NCBI RefSeq assembly: GCF_001083795.1
Contig: NZ_LAVK01000030.1
Location: 1-35,466, forward strand
Origin: Streptomyces sp. SBT349
GTDB lineage: Bacteria > Actinomycetota > Actinomycetes > Streptomycetales > Streptomycetaceae
Direction of reading: 5' to 3'
DNA length: 35,466 nt
Shown: positions 1-6,276 of the stretch, piece after piece
Layout: each line of letters opens with the position of its first letter
Numbering within the stretch: position 1 is the first letter of the stretch
Position numbers and translations under genes: made by a program
Notes under the pieces: generated by a model
What the model was told of the DNA's origin: nothing
What the model saw: only the letters and a program-made list of their open reading frames with translations
The model's database searches: none

Positions 1-46
1 CGCCCTGCCCGCCCCCGCCACCGAGGAGACGACCGACCGTGCCTGA
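1..46 (+). CDS. 3' end of an upstream small ORF (partial)
   Basis: An open frame enters from the left edge (codons start at base 2) and stops at TGA 44-46. It overlaps the GTG start at 39. The visible tail ends in ATEETTDRA, much like the TEETP ending of the gene at 221-394. The genes that follow are chained by short start-stop overlaps, so this is probably the previous member of the same operon. Only 14 codons are visible and no function can be given. Confidence 0.4.
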   Translation, partial: ALPAPATEETTDRA

Positions 47-224
47 ACTCGACGACCTGCTGTGCACCTCCGAGTACCCCGACCCCGGCAACGCCGGATT
101 CATCGGTCACCTCTGCGAGGACACCGCCGGACACGGCGACAACCACTACGCCGTCACCGACCTGCCCGGCACCACCCGGACCGTCCGCCTCACCTGGACC
201 GCCACCGAGGAGCCGACCCGATGA
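39..224 (+). CDS. small hypothetical protein, 61 aa
   Basis: A GTG start at 39 lies 9-14 bases after a GAGGAG stretch, and the TGA stop overlaps the next ATG in an ATGA motif at 221. The product is acidic, has two cysteines (C9 and C26) and ends TWTATEEPTR. I do not recognise the family. It belongs to a chain of overlapping small accessory genes of the kind common in the early regions of Streptomyces phages. The overlaps on both sides are the main reason to believe it is translated. Confidence 0.5.
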   Translation: MPELDDLLCTSEYPDPGNAGFIGHLCEDTAGHGDNHYAVTDLPGTTRTVRLTWTATEEPTR

Positions 225-394
225 CCGAACGCCCCGCCCCCACCGGGCCGCTGCCGGACGCTGACCCCGACCTCTGCCCCTGGGGCGAGGCCGGAGGCGG
301 CCAACCCGCCCGCGCCTGCTCCCTGCCCGCCGGGCACGACGGAGCGCCCGACACCTGCCGCATGGACCGCCTCCCGACCGAGGAGACCCCGTGA
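221..394 (+). CDS. small Cys-containing hypothetical protein, 57 aa
   Basis: The start is set at ATG 221 because it overlaps the upstream stop (ATGA); an in-frame ATG at 62 would run across the preceding gene. The stop overlaps the next GTG (GTGA at 391). The product has cysteines in DLCPWG, RACSLPAGHDG and DTCRM, a C-x(n)-C-x(5)-H pattern that could hold a metal. It has no clear hydrophobic segment. Function is unknown; spacing suggests translational coupling to both neighbours. Confidence 0.55.
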   Translation: MTERPAPTGPLPDADPDLCPWGEAGGGQPARACSLPAGHDGAPDTCRMDRLPTEETP

Positions 395-1044
395 CCGAGC
401 CCACGCCCGCCGCCACCCTGACCGCCATCGCCCGCCGCGCCGCCCGCATCCGCGCTGACGCCGCGTGGCTGGCGCAGGTCACCGCCCGCACAGAGCTCAC
501 CGCCCCCGCCGTGCCGCCCCAGCCCGCGCAGGACACGCCAGGACCGGGCGCAGCGGGCACGGAGACCACGCACGGCAGTTCGGGCCGCGAGACGGGCGCT
601 GACGGCCTCGGACACGCGTGCGGCAACTGCGAGGGCGTGGACCCCGGCTCGTGCATCGCGAACCCCAGCATCGCCCCGGATCTCGCCGGGATGCTCGGCG
701 ACCGCATCGCCGAGCGCATCGCCCTCCACCGCAACGGCCCGGCGAGCGACGGGCGCGGCTGGTACCGCGACGAGGCCGACCACACCGAGTGCCTCGCCCT
801 CGCCGACGCTGTGATGGCCGTGGTCGAACCCGAGATCGCCGAATGGCGCTGGACCGTCGAGTACTTCGACGCTCAGTCCAAACGGCGGCAGGACCACGCC
901 GACCGGGCCGAGGCCGCCCTGCAACGCGCCCTCGCCCTCCACACCGACGACGGCACCGGCCACTGCGGCACCTGCCGCATGACCGAACACCCCTGCGCCA
1001 CCCGGCGCGCCCTCGCCAACACCCCGAAGGAGAACACCCGATGA
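391..1044 (+). CDS. hypothetical protein with Cys clusters, 217 aa
   Basis: The GTG start overlaps the previous stop and the TGA overlaps the next ATG (ATGA at 1041). The N-terminal 40 residues are Ala/Arg-rich and helical. Residues 40-75 form a low-complexity linker. A first Cys cluster reads CGNCEGVDPGSC. A middle helical part contains DEADHTECLALADAV. A C-terminal cluster reads HCGTCRMTEHPC followed by ATRRAL. I recognise the overall layout, a helical middle and a terminal C-x2-C...HPC-x-T-x2-AL signature, from Streptomyces phage hypothetical proteins, but no function is known to me. Metal binding by the two Cys clusters is inferred. Confidence 0.7.
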   Translation: MTEPTPAATLTAIARRAARIRADAAWLAQVTARTELTAPAVPPQPAQDTPGPGAAGTETTHGSSGRETGADGLGHACGNCEGVDPGSCIANPSIAPDLAGMLGDRIAERIALHRNGPASDGRGWYRDEADHTECLALADAVMAVVEPEIAEWRWTVEYFDAQSKRRQDHADRAEAALQRALALHTDDGTGHCGTCRMTEHPCATRRALANTPKENTR

Positions 1045-1481
1045 GCCACCTGCCCCGCCGCTTCCACCTCCAGCGCACCGTCGACATCACCGGCGCCAGC
1101 GGAGTGGGCACCGTCGCCGACGGCGTCCAGTGGGCCGACGGCCGAGTCACCATCCGCTGGCGCTCCGCCCACCCCTCCACCGTCCAATGGGACCGGCTCG
1201 AGGACGCACTCGCCGTCCACGGCCACGGGGGCCACACGACGATCGTCTGGGACGACCCCGAGGGCGAGCCGCTGCCGGACCTGTACCTCGGCTCACCCGG
1301 CTGCCCCCACTGCCCCGACGGGCACACCCCGCCCGAGCACGGCCAGCCCTGGGGTGCCTACCTCGGCTCCGAACGCGACGGCGACGGGCAGCCGATCCGG
1401 ATCTACGTCGAGCGGTCGGCCGGCGCCCACGTCGCCGAGTCCGACGCGGAGTGGGTGCGCCACCGCCTCAACCAGCCGTAA
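1041..1481 (+). CDS. hypothetical protein, 146 aa
   Basis: ATG 1041 overlaps the preceding stop and is preferred over an in-frame upstream ATG at 618 that lies inside the previous gene. The N-terminal 70 residues look beta-rich, with a pattern similar to small barrel domains (TVDITGASGVGTVADGV, then RVTIRWRSAHPSTVQWD). A Cys/His stretch GCPHCPDGHTPPEH follows around residues 87-100. The gene is last in the first overlapping run and is followed by a hairpin. Function is unknown. Confidence 0.65.
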   Translation: MSHLPRRFHLQRTVDITGASGVGTVADGVQWADGRVTIRWRSAHPSTVQWDRLEDALAVHGHGGHTTIVWDDPEGEPLPDLYLGSPGCPHCPDGHTPPEHGQPWGAYLGSERDGDGQPIRIYVERSAGAHVAESDAEWVRHRLNQP

Positions 1482-1487
1482 CCCCTC

Positions 1488-1515
1488 GGTGGCCCGGACC
1501 AGCCGCCGGGCCACC
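1488..1515 (+). terminator. hairpin after the first small-gene run
   Basis: GGTGGCCCGG at 1488-1497 and CCGGGCCACC at 1506-1515 form a perfect 10-bp stem with an 8-nt loop, starting seven bases after the TAA at 1479-1481. There is no U-tract, which is common for actinobacterial terminators. It separates the overlapping genes before it from the separately started gene at 1567. Confidence 0.6.
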
Positions 1516-1566
1516 ACCACACCCCGCCGACCGCACCAGCGCCACCGACCGACAGGGGAGCCACAC

Positions 1567-2238
1567 ATGTACGACCTGACCACCACCCGCGCCGCCCTCA
1601 CCACCATCGCCACCCTGTGGCCCCACCTCGCCGACGCCGTCGCCCAGCGGCAGAACACCGAGTGGCCCCCCGCCATGGGCATCACGAAGCTCCGCGAGCC
1701 CGACGAGTTCGGCGACGGCCGCCCCGGCGACGTCCGCACCCTGCCCCTCAACGTCGACGTGTTCGACGCCATGGCCGACATCACCGGCGCTCTCGTCGCG
1801 CTCGCCGACCACGTCGCCGCCGACACCCAGCGCCCCGCCATGTCGCACGCCCCCCGCGACCGGCAGTGGACCCCCGGCGACCGACAGCAGCGCGACCACC
1901 TCGCCGACACCGACGCCGCCGACCCCCGCCGCTGGCGCTACACCGGCACCCGCACCGCACCCCACGCCGCCCGCTGGCTCCACGACCGGCTCGTGTCCCG
2001 CCCCGGCGGCCCGTTCCGGCCGCTCAGCCTCCAGCACGTCCACCGGATCGAGACCACCGCGACCGCCGCCGCCCAGCGCATAGAACAGCTCCTCCGCATC
2101 GCGAGACGCACCACCAGCACCGGCCGCCAACACGACGGATGCGGCGGCAACATCCTCGTCAGCGGAGGCGACGGCACCGACCCCGAAGCCCACTGCGACC
2201 GCTGCGGACGCACCTGGCGCCCCGCCATCGCCGCATGA
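1567..2238 (+). CDS. hypothetical protein with C-terminal zinc ribbon, 223 aa
   Basis: ATG 1567 follows a good ribosome site (AGGGGAG at 1554-1560); longer in-frame starts would cross the hairpin and the previous gene. The N-terminal half is helical (TTTRAALTTIATLWPHLADAV). The C-terminus carries four possible zinc ligands, with one Cys in DGCGGNIL and the others in HCDRCGRTW, like a small zinc ribbon. It matches a type of hypothetical protein I associate with Streptomyces phages and integrated elements. Nucleic-acid binding through the ribbon is inferred; no enzyme motif is visible. Confidence 0.7.
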   Translation: MYDLTTTRAALTTIATLWPHLADAVAQRQNTEWPPAMGITKLREPDEFGDGRPGDVRTLPLNVDVFDAMADITGALVALADHVAADTQRPAMSHAPRDRQWTPGDRQQRDHLADTDAADPRRWRYTGTRTAPHAARWLHDRLVSRPGGPFRPLSLQHVHRIETTATAAAQRIEQLLRIARRTTSTGRQHDGCGGNILVSGGDGTDPEAHCDRCGRTWRPAIAA

Positions 2239-2244
2239 CGCAAC

Positions 2245-2274
2245 GCGGCTGCAACGAGGGGGCGTTGCAGCCGC
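2245..2274 (+). terminator. 12-bp perfect hairpin
   Basis: GCGGCTGCAACG (2245-2256) pairs fully with CGTTGCAGCCGC (2263-2274) around a 6-nt loop, a few bases after the stop of the zinc-ribbon gene. It probably ends that transcript and insulates the regulated promoter just downstream. Both arms carry the TGCAAC word that recurs in the loops of later hairpins. Confidence 0.65.
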
Positions 2275-2282
2275 CCGCCACC

Positions 2283-2320
2283 TTGCATCGGACGACTGTA
2301 AGCAGGTATGCTTACAGTCG
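2283..2320 (+). promoter_or_regulatory. promoter embedded in a perfect 11-bp palindromic operator
   Basis: A sigma-70-like promoter can be read as TTGCAT (2283-2288), an 18-bp spacer and TATGCT (2307-2312). The -10 box sits in a perfect inverted repeat: CGACTGTAAGC (2293-2303) and GCTTACAGTCG (2310-2320) with a 6-bp centre. A bound dimer would block RNA polymerase. The first gene downstream encodes a small HTH protein, so autoregulation is the simplest reading. A repressor encoded elsewhere in the element is equally possible. Confidence 0.7.
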
Positions 2321-2372
2321 ATGGGCGGCCCAGCCGCAACGCTGGCGCAACACCGCCCGAGGAGGTGGCTCA

Positions 2373-2621
2373 TTGGAGAGATGGCGAGCCCGCTACGAAG
2401 AAGCACAACGGAAGCAGAAAGCCGCTCTCCTCGCCTACCGCCAAGCAACAGCAGAGAAGGCCGATGCACTCGAACAAGGGGTGCAACACCTCGGCTCCCA
2501 AGCCGCAGTGGCCAGAGCGCTCGGAGTCACGAGAGCCATCGTCAACCGAGCCATCCGGGCTCGGGACAAGAAGAGGCCCCCGGGTGATGCAACACCCGAA
2601 GGCCACAGTCGAAACCGATAG
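2373..2621 (+). CDS. small helix-turn-helix DNA-binding protein, 82 aa
   Basis: The start is TTG 2373, chosen because a strong ribosome site GGAGGT (2361-2366) sits 6 bases upstream and no ATG or GTG fits the frame better. Residues 1-38 are a charged helix that could form a coiled-coil dimer. Residues 41-64 (GSQAAVARALGVTRAIVNRA, then IRAR) are a helix-turn-helix of the kind seen in small phage regulators. A basic tail follows. The gene lies directly behind the palindromic promoter. Its stop codon (TAG 2619-2621) overlaps the ribosome site of the GIY-YIG gene, which implies coupled translation. It may autoregulate the pair; the target is inferred. Confidence 0.75.
   Translation: MERWRARYEEAQRKQKAALLAYRQATAEKADALEQGVQHLGSQAAVARALGVTRAIVNRAIRARDKKRPPGDATPEGHSRNR
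2581..2598 (+). repeat. hairpin with ATGCAA loop (array member 1)
   Basis: CGGGTG (2581-2586) pairs with CACCCG (2593-2598) around loop ATGCAA, inside the 3' end of the HTH gene. The loop core TGCAA and the closing G-C pair are shared with the three hairpins at 3066-3174, while the stems differ in sequence. Confidence 0.55.
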
Positions 2622-2633
2622 GAGCGGTCCGAC

Positions 2634-3056
2634 ATGGAGAAGCTTAGCCGCCGACACTCCCGGCAGCCCAAGCACGATCAGGACTGCCCCCCTGGCGCGA
2701 GCGCGCCGACCACCCTCTACCGCCTCTACGACGCGGAGGGTGTTCTCCTCTACGTCGGCATCACCGCGAACCGAGAGCAGCGCTGGGAGGGCCACCGGCG
2801 AAGCTCCTCCTGGTGGAAGCAGGTGGCGCGCAAGGAGCTGAGCAGTTACCCCAGCCGCAAGCTCGCCGTCATCGCGGAGAGGAACGCGGTTCGGAAGGAG
2901 CTCCCGGTGCACAACGTGGAGTACACCTACCCCGACCAACCGAAGAGCGTCGCGGTAACCCTCTACCCCCAGCAGATCAAGAAGCTGAACCGGCTCGCGC
3001 AACAGCGTGGACTCAGCCGGGCGGCGCTTCTGCGACAGATCATCGACGCCGCCTAG
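2634..3056 (+). CDS. GIY-YIG nuclease domain fused to ribbon-helix-helix, 140 aa
   Basis: ATG 2634 follows AGGAGCGG formed around the stop of the HTH gene. Residues 28-44 (LYRLYDAEGVLLYVGIT) match the GIY-YIG core, with YRLY and YVG as the two signature strands. Candidate catalytic residues are an Arg at 47 or 50 and Glu82 within AERNAVRKEL; Asn94 may close the fold. GIY-YIG domains are single-metal nucleases. Residues 105-139 (SVAVTLYPQQIKKLNRLAQQ, then RGLSRAALLRQIIDA) look like a ribbon-helix-helix DNA-binding unit. The result is a compact DNA-addressed nuclease or a nuclease-derived regulator. The nuclease call rests on motif reading; activity is not certain. Confidence 0.75.
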   Translation: MEKLSRRHSRQPKHDQDCPPGASAPTTLYRLYDAEGVLLYVGITANREQRWEGHRRSSSWWKQVARKELSSYPSRKLAVIAERNAVRKELPVHNVEYTYPDQPKSVAVTLYPQQIKKLNRLAQQRGLSRAALLRQIIDAA

Positions 3057-3065
3057 AAGGCGCAC

Positions 3066-3174
3066 CGCCTGCTGCAACAGGCGCAGCACCGCCCCGAGGC
3101 CGCTGCAACGGCCTTAGGGGGGTGACAACAGAAGAGGAGCCGGAGCCCGGCCGACGCTGCAACGCCAGCCGGGC
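3066..3174 (+). repeat. three hairpins with identical CTGCAA loops
   Basis: Between the GIY-YIG gene and the DUF2637 gene lie three hairpins. The first pairs 3066-3071 with 3078-3083 (CGCCTG/CAGGCG). The second pairs 3097-3102 with 3109-3114 (AGGCCG/CGGCCT). The third pairs 3145-3151 with 3168-3174 (GCCCGGC/GCCGGGC) and has an interrupted inner stem. In all three the apical loop is exactly CTGCAA closed by G-C. Stems vary while loops are fixed, which looks like conserved RNA structure. The loop contains TGCA, which is self-complementary, so kissing contacts between loops are possible. They could also act as tandem terminators. Confidence 0.6.
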
Positions 3175-3201
3175 CCCTAGACCAAGGAGCTGTACCCTCC
3201 C

Positions 3202-3942
3202 ATGGCCCACACCGAAGATACCGCCACGCCTCCGGCGGAGATCAACAACCCGACCCGCTGGAACGCTGACCTCGGCCTCGCCAACGCCGCCGCCGCCGTC
3301 ACCATCGCCCTCACCGCCGTCGCCTTCTGGCTCAGCTACGCCCACCTCCACGACGTCGCCGGCGCCCACGGCCTCGACGGCGAACGCGCCTGGGCCTGGC
3401 CCGCCACCCTCGACCTCTTCATCGTCACCGGCGAACTCCTCATGCTCCGCGCCGCACTCCAGCGCCGCATCGACCCCTGGGCCATCGCGCTCACCGTCGC
3501 AGGCAGCGGCGGCAGCATCGCGCTCAACGTCTTCGGCGTCGACCCCGACGCCGAGCTCCTCGACTACATCGTCGCCGGAATCCCCCCCACCGCCGCGCTC
3601 CTCGCGTTCGGCGCGCTGATGCGACAGATCCACCAGCACCTCGCCACACGCGTCGCGGCCACCTCCGAGCAGCCGTTGCAGTCCGTCGCACCACCGCCCC
3701 TGCCCGAGCTCCCCAGCGCCTTCGCCGACCCCGGCATCGACGCCGCCATTGAGGAGGCGATGCGCACCGTTGCGGCCGACGGTGCAGTCGAGCTGATGAC
3801 CGTCGCGGACGTCGCACGCACCCGGGGAGTCGCCGAGGGCACCGTCCGCTCCTGGGTCAACCGCAACAGGCTCGCCCCCGCGCGGCGCGCCGCCGACGGG
3901 CGCCTCCTGTTCCACCCCGTCGCAGTCGCCGAACTCGACTGA
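3202..3942 (+). CDS. DUF2637 (SpdB-like) membrane protein with C-terminal HTH, 246 aa
   Basis: ATG 3202 follows AAGGAG at 3184-3189, a slightly long spacing of 12. The N-terminal part has the DUF2637 pattern: helices around ANAAAAVTIALTAVAFWLSY, a conserved WAWPATLDLFIVTGELLMLR, then two more membrane segments (WAIALTVAGSGGSIALNVFG and YIVAGIPPTAALLAFGALM). Residues 198-246 (MTVADVARTRGVAEGTVRSW, then the wing) form a MerR/excisionase-type HTH. DUF2637 proteins are known from Streptomyces plasmids and integrative elements, where Spd proteins help plasmid spread along mycelium. A membrane anchor plus DNA-binding tail fits a role in DNA localisation or transfer. It heads a coupled run of membrane genes. 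The spread role here is inferred. Confidence 0.8.
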   Translation: MAHTEDTATPPAEINNPTRWNADLGLANAAAAVTIALTAVAFWLSYAHLHDVAGAHGLDGERAWAWPATLDLFIVTGELLMLRAALQRRIDPWAIALTVAGSGGSIALNVFGVDPDAELLDYIVAGIPPTAALLAFGALMRQIHQHLATRVAATSEQPLQSVAPPPLPELPSAFADPGIDAAIEEAMRTVAADGAVELMTVADVARTRGVAEGTVRSWVNRNRLAPARRAADGRLLFHPVAVAELD

Positions 3943-3958
3943 GCCGGGGGAGCAGACC

Positions 3959-4105
3959 GTGTCGCTGTTCTTCGTGTTCGTCGTGCTCGTGTCCGGCGCC
4001 CTGCTCGCCGTGGTCGCCCCCGAGATCCGCACCGAACTCCGCGCCTGGGCCCTCATCAGCGTGTGCCTCGCCGCCGCCATCACCGACACCTGGGGGCTCC
4101 TGTGA
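3959..4105 (+). CDS. small membrane protein, 48 aa
   Basis: GTG 3959 is preceded by GGGGGAG (3946-3952), and the stop overlaps the next start in a GTGA at 4102. The product begins MSLFFVFVVLVSGALLAVVA, one strongly hydrophobic helix, and a second weak hydrophobic part (LRAWALISVCLAAAI) follows. Small membrane proteins like this are usual companions of DUF2637/SpdB genes on Streptomyces plasmids. Existence is supported by the ribosome site and by coupling on the downstream side; function is unknown. Confidence 0.65.
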   Translation: MSLFFVFVVLVSGALLAVVAPEIRTELRAWALISVCLAAAITDTWGLL

Positions 4106-4566
4106 CCACCGACCCAGCCGAGCGAGCACTGCCCGACGGCCCGCCCCCACCGGTGTACGAGATCCACGTCACCTTCGCGCCTGGCGCAGACGTGAGCCCG
4201 ATCGAGGCCGTCCGCCCGTGGTGGCGCCCGGCCTGGACGCTGCGGACCGCGATCGTGGCCGCCGCGGGGCTGATGCCCCTGCCGTCGATCGGCGCCCCCG
4301 CGGCCCACTGGGCGCTCACCCTCGGCGACGTGGCTGCGACGCAGTCCCTCGGCGGCGCCTGGGTCATCGCCGGAGCCGCGGTGCTCGGCGCGCTCGCCAA
4401 CGACCGACGCGTCCGGAACCTCCCGCGCCAATGGGACGACGAGGAAGGGTCCTACCGGCCCGGGTGGGTCGCCCGCGCCCTCCTCTGCGCCGCCATCTCC
4501 GGCGCCTGCCTCGCCCTGCCCGTGTTCGACGCCTACGTCGCCGTGACGACCGGAGTAAACCCCTGA
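4102..4566 (+). CDS. membrane protein of the Spd-like module, 154 aa
   Basis: The start is GTG 4102 (GTGA overlap), not the in-frame ATG 4063 inside the previous gene. A cytoplasmic N-terminus of about 45 residues is followed by hydrophobic segments around LRTAIVAAAGLMPLPSIGA, GGAWVIAGAAVLGALA and ARALLCAAISGACLALPVF. The family is not recognised by name. Its tight coupling to the DUF2637 protein suggests they form one membrane complex. The stop overlaps the next ATG (TGATG at 4564). Confidence 0.7.
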   Translation: MTTDPAERALPDGPPPPVYEIHVTFAPGADVSPIEAVRPWWRPAWTLRTAIVAAAGLMPLPSIGAPAAHWALTLGDVAATQSLGGAWVIAGAAVLGALANDRRVRNLPRQWDDEEGSYRPGWVARALLCAAISGACLALPVFDAYVAVTTGVNP

Positions 4567-5126
4567 TGGACCTCTTCAACTCGCCTGAAGGCCGCGTCTC
4601 CCTCGGCGGCATCCTCATCGGTCTCGGCATCCTCGTGTGGCAGGTCGCCCCCTGGTGGTACAAGGGCCGCAAGAAGAAGGGCAAGAAGGGCGGAGACGGC
4701 GAGGGCTCCGAGACCTCCCGCCGCGACTGGAAAGACCTGCTGCCCCTCGGTGCTGGCCTCGCCTACGGCTCCGCCTGCGTCGCCTGCGTCGGCGGCGTCC
4801 TCGGCTGGCTGGCCTACAGCATCACCAACGTCAACGCGGCCGTGGGGGACCGGGCGTTGGCCGGCACCACCGGCGCCCAGAGCCAGAACATGCCGCAGAA
4901 CACCATCACCTACCTGAACGACGGCGGCAGCATCATCGTCGCCCTCGGCCTCATCACGCTGATCGTCCTCTGGAAGAAGACGCCGAAGAAGACCCGCGTC
5001 GAGCTCGGCGCCGGACTCTGGGCCGGGGCCAGCCTCGCGCTCGGCGCTGGCGCCTCCGGTGTCCTCGGCCGCACCATCAGCCCCGCCCTCAACGCCCTCG
5101 GTGACCCGCTGGTCGGTGTCCTGTGA
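4566..5126 (+). CDS. multi-pass membrane protein, 186 aa
   Basis: ATG 4566 shares a base with the preceding TGA. The protein has a membrane helix near the start (LGGILIGLGILVWQVAPWWY), a strongly basic loop (KGRKKKGKKGGDGEG), a second helix (LGAGLAYGSACVACVGGVLG), a third (IIVALGLITLIVLWKKTPKK) and a C-terminal glycine-rich hydrophobic stretch. The basic cytoplasmic loop could touch DNA. It is probably a subunit of the same spread or transfer membrane assembly. The stop overlaps the next GTG. Confidence 0.7.
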   Translation: MDLFNSPEGRVSLGGILIGLGILVWQVAPWWYKGRKKKGKKGGDGEGSETSRRDWKDLLPLGAGLAYGSACVACVGGVLGWLAYSITNVNAAVGDRALAGTTGAQSQNMPQNTITYLNDGGSIIVALGLITLIVLWKKTPKKTRVELGAGLWAGASLALGAGASGVLGRTISPALNALGDPLVGVL

Positions 5127-5818
5127 GCCTGCGCCCTGGGCCCGCTATCACCGGCCCGGTCCGCTCCGTCCACGACGGGACCGGCATCCTCGCCCGACGC
5201 TGGGGACGCTGGATCTGGCCCGCCGAGGAGGACGACCAGAGCGTTCCCGCCGCACTCCGCAGGCTCGCGGGCACCGGGGGAGTCGCCACCCTCGGCGCCA
5301 TCGTGGTGCAGGACTCCCCCGGCCTCATGTGGCTCGCCACCGGCGGATGGTGCGCCGCCGCCTGGCACGCAGCACGCAAGGCAGGCGCCACCGAGGAGCC
5401 GGAGGAGGCGACTGCGGCGGCCCTGTCCCCCAGGGAGTTCACCGAGCTCGTTCGCGCAGCCATCCCGCCCGGGTCCCCCGGCGTCCACCTCGCCGAGCTG
5501 GTCGACCTCCTCGACGCCGAGGCCCCGCGCGACCCCCCGTGGGACACCTCCGCGGTCCCCGCCCTCGCCACCGCCGCGGGGCTTCCCGTGGTGTCCACCC
5601 GCTCCCACACCCGCCCCGGCTCTGCGAGCACCGGCATCCGGGCGAAGGATCTGCCCCCTCCCCCGGGCGCCGAGAGGGGCCCTGTCGCTGTCGTCGCCGC
5701 AGGTCAGCGCGACGACAACGACAACGACACGGCCAGCGACAGCGCCACGGCCCTGATCATCAGCGACCCGACCGACCCGTCCGGCACCCGGCACATCGTG
5801 AAGAGGAGAGCCGCCTAA
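5123..5818 (+). CDS. hypothetical protein of the Spd-like module, 231 aa
   Basis: The GTG start overlaps the preceding stop. Residues 45-85 are moderately hydrophobic (GGVATLGAIVVQDSPGLMWL, then ATGGWCAAAW), possibly one or two membrane passes. Residues about 100-150 (SPREFTELVRAAIPPGSPGV, then HLAELVDLLDAE) form a small helical domain. A disordered tail contains DDNDNDTASDSAT and ends basic (HIVKRRAA). This pattern of weak membrane part, helical domain and acidic linker is seen in plasmid Spd-region proteins. No enzyme motif is visible. Confidence 0.7.
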   Translation: MSLRPGPAITGPVRSVHDGTGILARRWGRWIWPAEEDDQSVPAALRRLAGTGGVATLGAIVVQDSPGLMWLATGGWCAAAWHAARKAGATEEPEEATAAALSPREFTELVRAAIPPGSPGVHLAELVDLLDAEAPRDPPWDTSAVPALATAAGLPVVSTRSHTRPGSASTGIRAKDLPPPPGAERGPVAVVAAGQRDDNDNDTASDSATALIISDPTDPSGTRHIVKRRAA

Positions 5819-6060
5819 TGACCAACCACCCCGGCGCCGAAGCCCGGACCCAGCAAGGCACGCACCACTTCGTCCTCACCCGACAGATCCCCATCGACGG
5901 CGGCACATCCATCGCCACATGGAACGGGCACCTCACGCCCGCCGATGGCATGACCCGCTACGACATCTACCAGTGGCTCCTGGCCGAACACGACAAGCAG
6001 GAGCCCCAGTTCCGGGGCTCCACCGTCCTGTTCTTCGCGCTGGAGCCCAACCAGCTCTGA
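5818..6060 (+). CDS. small hypothetical protein, 80 aa
   Basis: ATG 5818 overlaps the TAA of the previous gene (TAATG) and has GAGGAGAG 10-17 bases upstream. The compact sequence has beta-like segments (THHFVLTRQIPIDGGTSIAT and STVLFFALEPNQL) around a helix (TRYDIYQWLLAEHDKQ). It is the last gene of the membrane-module operon, being followed by a 12-bp hairpin. I do not recognise the family; Streptomyces plasmid operons often carry similar short proteins. Confidence 0.7.
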   Translation: MTNHPGAEARTQQGTHHFVLTRQIPIDGGTSIATWNGHLTPADGMTRYDIYQWLLAEHDKQEPQFRGSTVLFFALEPNQL

Positions 6061-6070
6061 CCGCACACGC

Positions 6071-6111
6071 CTCGGGGCGGCCCACATCCGCCAAGACACG
6101 GCCGCCCCGAG
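6071..6111 (+). terminator. strong hairpin ending the membrane-module operon
   Basis: CTCGGGGCGGCC (6071-6082) pairs perfectly with GGCCGCCCCGAG (6100-6111), a 12-bp stem with a 17-nt loop, ten bases after a stop codon. It has no U-tract. It is a likely transcription terminator or 3' stabiliser. Confidence 0.75.
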
Positions 6112-6141
6112 CCCCATCCCGCGAGAGACAGGACCACGATC

Positions 6142-6276
6142 ATGGCACTCCCCGAGATGCCCACACGAGACCCCAAACGCGCCACCGACGAACCCGAGCA
6201 CTCCCGCCAGTACTCCGCCAGCAGCGGCGGCTGGACCAAGCCCGTGGCCAAGCCGAAGCCTGCCGCGAGAGGATGA
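6142..6276 (+). CDS. small hypothetical protein, 44 aa
   Basis: ATG 6142 follows GAGAGACAGGA, a plausible but weak ribosome site. The stop overlaps the next ATG (ATGA at 6273). The product is polar and probably disordered (MALPEMPTRDPKRATDEPEH...), ending VAKPKPAARG. Only the start-stop coupling supports it. No function can be given. Confidence 0.45.
   Translation: MALPEMPTRDPKRATDEPEHSRQYSASSGGWTKPVAKPKPAARG

Noticed and set aside
618..1040. Upstream extension of the gene at 1041
   Set aside because: The extension is Arg/Pro-rich and lies in the alternative frame of the preceding gene; ATG 1041 has the usual ATGA overlap.
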